The position numbers and the translations under genes are program-made. Of a stretch of DNA of 64,000 nucleotides, positions 56,093 to 64,000 are shown one piece after another (within the stretch, counting starts at the first letter, position 1; each line of letters starts with the position of its first letter). Under the pieces are notes generated by a model. The model did no database searches and was not told where the DNA came from. It saw only the letters and a program-made list of their open reading frames with translations. Origin of the DNA: Apoda limacodes. Its lineage: Eukaryota; Arthropoda; Insecta; Lepidoptera; Limacodidae. The stretch is from NCBI GenBank assembly GCA_946406115.1, contig OX291550.1, positions 2,408,803 to 2,472,802 on the forward strand. The letters run 5' to 3'.

Positions 56093-58204
56093 ACACGATT
56101 ACAGAGAGCCCGTGGTAAGATCACTCTGTGAACCGTGTATATCCTAAACCTTTCAGTTGGAAGACCCGTGGTAAGTTCTTCCTGGGGTGCCCGTGGTAAG
56201 ATCAACCCCACCGAAAGGAATTCCTAACGCGTTCAACTTGGAGCCCATGGTAAGATCACCTTATTGAACGCGATACCTAAAACACGATTACAGAGAGCCC
56301 GTGGTAAGATCACTCTGTGAACCGTGTATATCCTAAACCTTTCAGTTGGAAGACCCGTGGTAAGTTCTTCCTGGGGTGCCCGTGGTAAGATCAACCCCAC
56401 CGAAAGGAATTCCTAACGCGTTCAACTTGGAGCCCATGGTAAGATCACCTTATTGAACGCGATACCTAAAACACGATTACAGAGAGCCCGTGGTAAGATC
56501 ACTCTGTGAACCGTGTATATCCTAAACCTTTCAGTTGGAAGACCCGTGGTAAGTTCTTCCTGGGGTGCCCGTGGTAAGATCAACCCCACCGAAAGGAATT
56601 CCTAACACGTTCAACTTGGAGCCCATGGTAAGATCACCTTATTGAACGCGATACCTAAAACACGATTACAGAGAGCCCGTGGTAAGATCACTCTGTGAAC
56701 CGTGTATATCCTAAACTTTTCAGTTGGAAGACCCGTGGTAAGTTCTTCCTGGGGTGCCCGTGGTAAGATCGACCCCACCGAAAGGAATTCCTAACACGTT
56801 CGACTTGGAGCCCATGGTAAGATCACCTTATTGAACGCGATACCTAAAACACGATTACAGAGAGCCCGTGGTAAGATCACTCTGTGAACCGTGTATATCC
56901 TAAACCTTTCAGTTGGAAGACCCGTGGTAAGTTCTTCCTGGGGTGCCCGTGGTAAGATCAACCCCACCGAAAGGAATTCCTAACACGTTCAACTTGGAGC
57001 CCATGGTAAGATCACCTTATTGAACGCGACACCTAAAACACGATTACAGAGAGCCCGTGGTAAGATCACTCTGTGAACCGTGTATGTCCTAAACCTTTCA
57101 GTTGGAAGACCCGTGGTAAGTTCTTCCTGGGGTGCCCGTGGTAAGATCAACCCCACCGAAAGGAATTCCTAACACGTTCAACTTGGAGCCCATGGTAAGA
57201 TCACCTTATTGAACGCGATACCTAAAACACGATTACAGAGAGCCCGTGGTAAGATCACTCTGTGAACCGTGTATATCCTAAACCTTTCAGTTGGAAGACC
57301 CGTGGTAAGTTCTTCCTGGGGTGCCCGTGGTAAGATCAACCCCACCGAAAGGAATTCCTAACACGTTCAACTTGGAGCCCATGGTAAGATCACCTTATTG
57401 AACGCGACACCTAAAACACGATTACAGAGAGCCCGTGGTAAGATCACTCTGTGAACCGTGTATGTCCTAAACCTTTCAGTTGGAAGACCCGTGGTAAGTT
57501 CTTCCTGGGGTGCCCGTGGTAAGATCAACCCCACCGAAAGGAATTCCTAACACGTTCAACTTGGAGCCCATGGTAAGATCACCTTATTGAACGCGACACC
57601 TAAAACACGATTACAGAGAGCCCGTGGTAAGATCACTCTGTGAACCGTGTATATCCTAAACCTTTCAGTTGGAAGACCCGTGGTAAGTTCTTCCTGGGGT
57701 GCCCGTGGTAAGATCAACCCCACCGAAAGGAATTCCTAACACGTTCAACTTGGAGCCCATGGTAAGATCACCTTATTGAACGTGATACCTAAACACGATT
57801 ACAGAGAGCCCGTGGTAAGATCACTCTGTAAACCGTGTATATTCTAAACCTTTCAGTTGGAAGACCCGTGGTAAGTTCTTCCTGGGGTGCCCGTGGTAAG
57901 ATCAACCCCACCGAAAGGAATTCCTAACACGTTCAACTTGGAGCCCATGGTAAGATCACCTTATTGAACGCGACACCTAAAACACGATTACAGAGAGCCC
58001 GTGGTAAGATCACTCTGTGAACCGTGTATATCCTAAACCTTTCAGTTGGACGACCCGTGGTAAGTTCTTCCTGGGGAGCCCGTGGTAAGATCAACCCCGC
58101 TGAAAGGAATTCCTAACACAATCGCAATTGGTTGACAGACCCATGGTAAGATTCCGCCCGGGGAGCCCGTGGTAAGATCACCCCACGCCAACCGCGATTG
58201 TTTA
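56093..58204. repeat. 189-bp tandem array of multi-hairpin units with a constant loop
   Basis: Eleven units start at 56093, 56282, 56471, 56660, 56849, 57038, 57227, 57416, 57605, 57793 and 57982. Each contains four different inverted repeats whose loops all carry CCCGTGGTAAGATCA or a close variant. Hairpin 1: ACAGAG/CTCTGT within CACG/CGTG. Hairpin 2: GGAAGA/TCTTCC. Hairpin 3: GGGGT/ACCCC; 2 and 3 are enclosed by CCTTTC/GAAAGG. Hairpin 4: CGCGTTCAA/TTGAACGCG around a CCCATGGTAAG loop. A terminal module (58113-58204) has new stems, ACAATCGC/GCGATTGT and GGTTG/CAACC, with two more loop motifs. That makes about 45 GGTAAG loops on one strand. No ORF. Not a known family to me. Confidence 0.95.
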
Positions 58205-58626
58205 ATGTTCCAAATTAGTGAACAGATCGAACGATCGAATTCATAATAAATAAAAGAAAAAAATTAAAAAAAAAAAAAAATCACCTTTACCTTTTGAAAA
58301 ACCAAATACCTTTTACCATTTACCTTTTACCATTTTACCATAGAAGAATTACCTGCAGGTGTATAAAAAATAAAACAATGTTGGAAATAAAACAATGTGG
58401 AAATATCTACAGCTCAATCAAAGTTCATTACTGCTTTGAGTGAACTATAGAGTTTTGGTAGGATAGGTTTTTTTTAATTTGAACAGGTTACAAAAGTAAA
58501 TACTTTTCTTTATAGTGTAGTGAAGTCTGGTCTGGTAAGAAGCATAGTACCTGCGAACAATAAAATATATTAGCACAGACAAGGTTCTTTTACAGTTATT
58601 AAAAATATTGAAAACCAGCGAGTTAC
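58205..58626. other. AT-rich spacer
   Basis: An A-run at 58257-58280 and three ACCTTTTACCATTT-like repeats at about 58302-58340. A 64-codon minus-strand ORF (58445-58639) spans the intron side of the next exon and is not called. Confidence 0.4.
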
Positions 58627-58702
58627 CTGAATGTCCCATGTAGGTACTTGGGTCTTAAATACTTGAAAGCTGACAGTTCTTAAAGTCGCAGCACTGTCTT
58701 CT
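58627..58702 (-). CDS. Orphan internal exon (76 bp) of an unrecognised gene
   Basis: The minus strand has a good acceptor (T-rich tract, then TTGTTTACAG, plus-strand 58703-58712) and a donor CAG|GTAACTC (58626-58620). The exon is open in one frame only, giving EDSAATLRTVSFQVFKTQVP then TWDIQ. One base at its 5' edge completes a split codon, and the 3' edge is in phase 0. The mixed amino-acid composition contrasts with the A/T-rich flanks. No family recognised and no partner exons found in the window. Flanking minus-strand DNA would be introns. Confidence 0.5.
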
Positions 58703-60916
58703 CTGTAAACAATTTAAAAAAATATAATTATTATAGTTTTACGGTGTTTTTCTATACAAATTTTATACCTTGAACACAGGTACCTACAGTTTTGACTAAT
58801 AAAAAGGAAACTAGCAGTAAGATAACAGGGATTTTTATTTTTAAGATGAAATAATAAATTAGATTAAGGCATTGAATCCGTACTAAGGAAGATCTAGTGC
58901 AGATCTAAAAAAATATAAAAAAAATAAACTGTTGCATTAATTAAATATAAATAAAATCATGATAATTGCAACAGTGTTATAATACTGAGAGCTGAGCTGA
59001 GCAAAAACCATTGTGAAAATTTTTTATTTTATCCTAATATAATCAGAATATTTCCAATGAGCAATAAAATGTTACATTAAAAAAATCTCTATTTACTTGA
59101 CAAAATGAACAACTAAAAATTATATATTATTTATTTTTAATTTTACAATAAATAAATAAGTAACACACTTTACTTACAGTATATAAATAAGTAAGTACTG
59201 CTTGATCACTTTTCTTGATTTTGGTAATTGCACTTTCACTAATTAAAGTTTTGAGACGTGTTCACAGCGCTACAAGTTTCTATGAGAAATGAGTTATAAT
59301 AATTATTATAGAAATAATTCTCACGGTTTGCTTATACTCCGACCAATGAATCTTGAACACTTCGGAATTTAGAGCAATTCAATCGTGTTTAGTATACGTT
59401 TTAACACCAGTATCTTATTGTTTTGTAGTATAATATCTAGGTTATATTAATATATTCTCACATACTTACAAATATGAGTGATTAATTTAACTGAAAAAAA
59501 ACAATTTGTTTTCACATTCATTGAGAAAATAAGTTTTATTATTTTTAAGCAAATTTTATATTATGCAAAATTTTAGATGATTTGTTCATAATAGCGAATT
59601 TAGGTTATTTGTCCCTACCACAGAAGCAAAGCCTTCGTTAGATAAAGGAGGCTTAGGCTATTGGCCACCGCACCGGCCGGCCGCAAATTGGTGGATTAAT
59701 TTAAGTACATAAATATATTATAAATACATTTTAGTTAATATAGTTCTATGTGGGTTCGTAACCGATTTGTCTTTTTTATAATTTGGTATTTCATTAATGT
59801 AATATTTTAAAGTATCATGTATAGTTCAGCGACAAATACATAAACAAAGAGCCTTGCAAGCATAAAATAGTATCACGAACATAATATGAGAAGTTCATCT
59901 ATTGCGAAATGTTACAGTCAAGTTAAAAAACATACGATAGTAAATATATCCGTATTGCTTATTTTTATATAAAGTTTTTGTAATCTTTGTTGTATAGCGA
60001 GTCATATAAGAAAAGTACTACTTAGTGTTTTTTTCCCTCTTTTTATGAAAAAAATCATACAACGTCTCAAAATTAAATTATTGAAGTTATAAGTACAATA
60101 ACTAACGAATCCAGTTTTCGAAAACATAAGTTTAAATCTAAGTTTTTGTTTATGATTTTTAAGTGTGGTATTTTGCCGAAATATGTGTTGAGAGGGGTGC
60201 AATTCGCGAAGCATTAATTTTATTTGACAATTAGTATTTTATAATTTATGAAGGAGTTAATAAAGGATAATTTTAATAAGAAATGTAACTTAGATTTTTA
60301 ACCATTTGGTCAAATGTCTACAGTGCGACATTTTCAACATTTTACCGCGACCTAATATCAATTTACTACACATCCTTTGACGCAAGGCGACAAAGAATAC
60401 CTAAGCGTGATAATTGCAAAGTATGCAATATTATTGATTTAGGGTTCGATTGGGTTCAATTTAAAAAAATCAAACGGTACATTTTATCTAGTCATGAGCT
60501 GTTTGAGTAAAATTGAAAACTTCGTTATAGACGTTATTAACTTTAGACATATTTCAATTTTAAACAACTGAATAGTATAGAGAAGGTATAAAGTTATGTG
60601 TTAAGATGATTTTTAATGTTTGTCTATGTGTAATTACATCTGCAGGAATTATTTGTAATTATTACCTAGTACATGTCAAATTATTTCAAACCTCTAATGA
60701 TAAAAAATAGGAGTTTTAAAAGGTAGATATCGTAGTAATAAAAATTAGGTGTTGTTATGACTCGCTCTTGACCGGTTTTTCTATTTTTGCTGACGAATCT
60801 ATATTCAATAGCTTATAAGCTCACACAGGCTACAAGTAATTACATATTTTTTTGAAAATTTGTGCATTAAATACAGTTGCTTCCGGTGTTAAATCCAGTT
60901 ATTCTGATATTGAAAA
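58703..60916. other. AT-rich DNA, no gene called
   Basis: Mostly A/T. One short GC-rich patch (GCACCGGCCGGCCGC, about 59668) is near-palindromic. No supportable ORF; the 60002-60214 minus-strand ORF is Lys/Phe-rich and unsupported. Confidence 0.4.
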
Positions 60917-61998
60917 ATGTAAGTAAGTACCTACTTATAACAAAAAATTTTTTTTGTTTTTAAATGTTTTTTTCTTATAGTTGATTTTATTATTTCTATT
61001 TATTTCACAGGTCTGACTCAGAGTTCGAATCCAGCCAAGAAATCCTTGCGGTGGCGCCTACACCTCCGGTGTCTTCTAGAAAACTCTGCACATCCTCAAT
61101 CGGTGCAAAAGCAGTGAAACCCAAAAACATCGCCTCATCCCGTAAGCGCCTTACATCGGATACGCTAAACGAAAAGACAAGGTACTTATATAGTTGTGTT
61201 TCTATTTTAAAAATCTTTTGCTAAACTTAATGTAAAATTTGAAATAGGTATACATATACTTTACCTTTTCTGTGGTGTTTGCTTTGTAGTAGCACGAGCG
61301 ATGATGTGACGTATGTGATGATTCATCATATCATAACGCGTGCAGGCAAATACATGTTTGATGATCGTATATAATTTGTATAATAGATTGTTATCAAAAT
61401 AGATTATTTTTTTAAAATGTTTTTATTATTTGTTATATTAAATTGTTTTTATGATAGTACCTATTCATTACCGATTGATAGAATGTGACCCTTATTACGC
61501 AACCATAAATAATGCTATTTTATTTTATTTCTTTTTGCACCACCAAGGTGGCAAACAAGCTTACGGTCTACCTAATCTTAAGTAGTTACTTCATGTCAAT
61601 AAGAAGATAACTTTATTTGTTGTTTTGTTCCCAGTTCAAAAAAGAAGAACCGAAAAGACCTCTTCACAATTTTAAATTTTGAGGAAAAAGCATCGAGCAG
61701 CAAGAAGAGTGTTCACAGTACAACATCCTCTTTTACATCGCGCGTTTCAACAGGTCAGACTCGTCGCGTCGGGAACTTTCAAGGAGACTTCTTCATTGAT
61801 TTGAAGATTTACAACACGGGTGACGTTCAGGACGCTCCACCAGAGGAACGGTACAAGAAAGCCCTCGCAGCGGTAAAGCTACAGTGTGAGAGCTCTTCCA
61901 ATGAATGGGGGGCTATACAGGAATTTCTCGCTATAGCCTTCAACTTGTTTAAGGATAGTGAGCCTACGCATTTTAATAATAAGTTAAAATTTACCTAA
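60917..61998 (+). CDS. Spliced small gene (178 aa) upstream of the PolB ORF; start codon formed across an intron
   Basis: Three exons are inferred. Exon 1 ends ...GAAAAAT|GTAAGT at 60918/60919. Exon 2 is 61011-61181, between TATTTCACAG and AG|GTACTT. Exon 3 is 61635-61998, after TGTTCCCAG, with stop TAA at 61996. Joining exon 1 to exon 2 turns AT+G into an ATG, so the protein starts MSDSEFESSQEILAVAPT. Exon 2 to 3 also keeps frame (...LNEKTR-S-SKKKNRKDL). The N-terminal two thirds is Ser/Lys-rich and probably disordered; the C-terminal third (FQGDFFIDLKIYNTGDVQDA, ERYKKALAAVKLQCESSSNE, IQEFLAIAFNLF) looks folded and partly helical. No family recognised. Its position 137 bp before the polymerase and same strand suggest one mobile element. 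Intron 2 holds a LINE-B tail at 61539-61600. The exon 1 boundary is the weakest part; exons 2 and 3 are well supported. Confidence 0.6.
61539..61600 (-). mobile_element. LINE-B tail fragment in intron 2
   Basis: 'caccaccaaggtggcaaac' and 'aagcttacggtctacctaa' match the LINE-B tail on the minus strand, diverged. Confidence 0.65.
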
Positions 61999-62134
61999 AA
62001 AATATATTAACAATGGATTTATCTACATTATTTTATTTTTGAACTCACGCATTATACATTAAATATTCATGAGGTTAATATAAGTATTTCATAACAACTT
62101 TCTGATATTTTGGTTTTCGTTAATTCATTAAAAA

Positions 62135-64000
62135 ATGCCTTTCTGTTCTGTTTGTAGCGTATCTGTCAATAATAAGTCATGGACTGGTCACGTAAGGAGC
62201 AATACTCATAAAAAAAATGATAAAACTCAACGCCATAGCGATGGGGTTGAAATTATTAGCTCGGCGTTTCGTCGACGCATTATTTCCTATAGACTAGTGG
62301 CTTTTGAACCTATTCCAAATAATTTATCTATGTTTTTAAACTCTCTTCGTAGTAAAATAATGTTACTTTTGAGTGAAAACTTACAAAAACATACCTGTCT
62401 AAAGGTAAATTTGGAGTTATTTTCAATTTTTGTTTTGTTTAAAAATAACAAGCAAGAAATTAAGTCCTTCAGTACAAAAAACATACCAATTTATTATAAT
62501 TACGATTTTAATAAGTTTTTTTCAAAAGTTGTTAATACTTTAACAAAGAAAGTTGAAGAGTTTGAGCAACGTGAAAGCGGTTGGGCCTTCCTAAGTGCTT
62601 CACATTTGGAGGTAAATGTAAACCGTTACCAACCGTTGCGGGGTGGGGAGGGGTCCACATTTATACAACTGCCGAGAGTCATAAAGAATAAAAAGGCTTG
62701 TCTTAACATTCAGAATAACGATGAGTTTTGTTTTTTATGGAGTGTTATGGCAAACCTTTACCCAGCAAAATATCATTCTGAAAGAGTAACATCTTATCCT
62801 CATTTTCGTGATGTTTTGAACATAGATGGCATGTCTTTTCCCGTTACGTTTACAGATATCCACATTTTTGAAAAAAATAATCCACAGCTTAAATTCATAA
62901 TTTTTGGTTTGCAAAACAATAAGACCATAACGGGACCATTGTATAAGTCTGAAAATATAAGTAATAAAAAAATCATACATTTGTTGTTTTTTGAAAATAA
63001 TGGTAAATCGCATTACTGTCTCATTAAGGATTTGTCACGGCTTGTTCGTAAACAAATAACAAACCATCACGGGAAACTGTATTTTTGCGACACGTGTTTA
63101 GTATTTTTTAAAACACAAATCGAAGTTGATAATCACGTTTGTGGTGGAATAGTGACTTTATTACCGGAAAAGGGTTCAGTAATCAAATTCAAAAATTATG
63201 ACCGTAAACAAAATGTCCCCGTCGTAATTTACGCGGACATGGAAACTTTATTGAAACCGTGCTATAAAGAACCATCAGGCACTTCGAATACAGAAACGTT
63301 ACAACATCATATTCCAGCAGCGTTTGCTTATCAAATTGTTTGTACAGCGGACCCGAACCATAATCGATATGTGTCTTACCGCGGCGTTGACTGTATTGAA
63401 ACATTTATCGATTATCTTTATAGAGACGCGCGTAAAATACACCAAATTCTATCTCAAAATGTTCCTATTATTTTTAATGAAAATGATGCAAAAGATTTTA
63501 AAAATGCTACCCTTTGCCATATTTGCCGGAATTTTTTATTTGGTGACAAAGTGAAAGATCATTGTCATATATCAGGCCGTTATCGTGGTGCAGCTCATAA
63601 CTATTGTAATTTACAATACAAAATTCCCAAATTTGTACCGATATTTTTCCACAATCTGGCAGGCTATGACAGCCATCTGTTTATCAAAAATCTAGGAGAA
63701 GCTCCAGGAGCGATAAAAATCATTCCTAAAACTAAAGAGAACTATATCTCATTTACTAAATTCATTCCAGTTTCCGATGAAGAATTCATTCAGCTACGAT
63801 TTGTAGATTCTTATAAATTTTTAGGCACCAGTTTAGAAAAGTTGGCTAAAACTTTAAAAAAAGAACATTTTATACATCTTCGTAGATGTTTTTTAAATCC
63901 AACTCAATTCGATTTAGTTACACGTAAAGGAGTTTATCCTTACGAATATATGGATAAATGGGATCGTTACAATGAACAGAAACTTCCTAAAAAAGAATGT
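62135..64000 (+). CDS. Polinton/adintovirus-type family B DNA polymerase, N-terminal part (622 codons, open at window edge)
   Basis: A continuous frame runs from ATG 62135 to the last base without a stop. Residues 4-25 form a C-x2-C-x11-H-x5-H zinc finger. Residues 318-336 form a second C-x2-C-x12-H-x-C site. Exonuclease motif I is YADMETLL (D368, E370). CHIC (461-464), VKDHCHISGRYRGAAHNYCN (473-492) is the Cys/His insert typical of Polinton- and adintovirus-like polymerases. FFHNLAGYDSHLF carries exonuclease motif II (N507, D512), FVDSYKFLGTSLEKLAK (from 556) follows, and KGVYPYEYMD (598-607) leads into the polymerase palm, which is off the window. Such enzymes replicate self-encoded linear DNA by protein priming. 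The frame has no defects in what is visible, unlike every other element here. The family call is from motifs; which element group it belongs to needs the missing C-terminus and flanks. Much larger than the neighbouring gene and same strand. Confidence 0.85.
   Translation, partial: MPFCSVCSVSVNNKSWTGHVRSNTHKKNDKTQRHSDGVEIISSAFRRRIISYRLVAFEPIPNNLSMFLNSLRSKIMLLLSENLQKHTCLKVNLELFSIFVLFKNNKQEIKSFSTKNIPIYYNYDFNKFFSKVVNTLTKKVEEFEQRESGWAFLSASHLEVNVNRYQPLRGGEGSTFIQLPRVIKNKKACLNIQNNDEFCFLWSVMANLYPAKYHSERVTSYPHFRDVLNIDGMSFPVTFTDIHIFEKNNPQLKFIIFGLQNNKTITGPLYKSENISNKKIIHLLFFENNGKSHYCLIKDLSRLVRKQITNHHGKLYFCDTCLVFFKTQIEVDNHVCGGIVTLLPEKGSVIKFKNYDRKQNVPVVIYADMETLLKPCYKEPSGTSNTETLQHHIPAAFAYQIVCTADPNHNRYVSYRGVDCIETFIDYLYRDARKIHQILSQNVPIIFNENDAKDFKNATLCHICRNFLFGDKVKDHCHISGRYRGAAHNYCNLQYKIPKFVPIFFHNLAGYDSHLFIKNLGEAPGAIKIIPKTKENYISFTKFIPVSDEEFIQLRFVDSYKFLGTSLEKLAKTLKKEHFIHLRRCFLNPTQFDLVTRKGVYPYEYMDKWDRYNEQKLPKKEC

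Noticed and set aside
56093..58204. CRISPR or tRNA/snRNA gene cluster
   Set aside because: The inter-motif sequence is itself repeated every 189 bp, so there are no spacers. No A/B box, no snRNA-type core and no cloverleaf fits the hairpins.
62287..63404. Minus-strand ORFs at 62287-62484, 62735-63013 and 63189-63404, and the + ORF at 63324-63554
   Set aside because: All are shadows of the 622-codon polymerase frame that starts at 62135 and stays open to the window end.

Overview
The window looks like nuclear DNA from a moth or butterfly. It is AT-rich, has intron-interrupted coding sequence with GT/AG junctions, and is packed with repeats typical of lepidopteran genomes: a tRNA-headed SINE carrying the 'aacatcgtgagga' body, RTE, Jockey and CR1-type LINEs, BEL/Pao, Tc1 and pogo elements. 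There is no prokaryotic organisation. Conventional host genes are sparse: the last coding exon of an ETS-domain transcription factor at 2.69-2.93 kb (+), a well-formed small orphan exon at 58.63-58.70 kb (-), and some weaker candidates.

Layout. 0-3 kb: a minisatellite, an internally deleted Tc1 element and the ETS exon. 3-7.8 kb: AT-rich DNA with a decayed RTE. 7.87-9.80 kb: a 62-bp satellite in an 8-monomer higher-order array (496 bp). 10-13.6 kb: a SINE, a 38-bp triplicate, an RTE 3' end, a Jockey 3' end and a foldback. 13.824-15.628 kb: an internally deleted pogo-like transposon with perfect 26-bp TIRs and a TA target duplication. 16-28 kb: LINE and SINE debris, a 378-bp TA-flanked MITE, a 35/30-bp minisatellite and many 5'-truncated tails of one LINE family (called LINE-B here). 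29.3-47.8 kb: a nested transposon stack. Its base layer is a minus-strand BEL/Pao element broken by a Jockey, a CR1-like LINE-A (itself interrupted by a LINE-B and a second Jockey tail) and another LINE-B. A 2.8-kb part of the stack is tandemly duplicated almost without divergence. 48.3-54.5 kb: a decayed tandem repeat split by a near-complete LINE-B. 55.96-58.20 kb: an array of 189-bp units in which unlike stems each present the same GGTAAG-containing loop. 60.9-64.0 kb: a small spliced gene and, 137 bp downstream, an intact N-terminal part (622 codons, open at the window edge) of a Polinton/adintovirus-type family B DNA polymerase.

Most coding potential belongs to mobile elements, nearly all dead: several reverse transcriptases have lost their YADD block, the BEL protease signature is altered, and LINE-B ORFs carry frameshifts. 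The exceptions that look intact are the polymerase ORF and the small gene before it. The features least explained by known families are the constant-loop hairpin array and the spliced gene whose start codon seems to be made across an intron.
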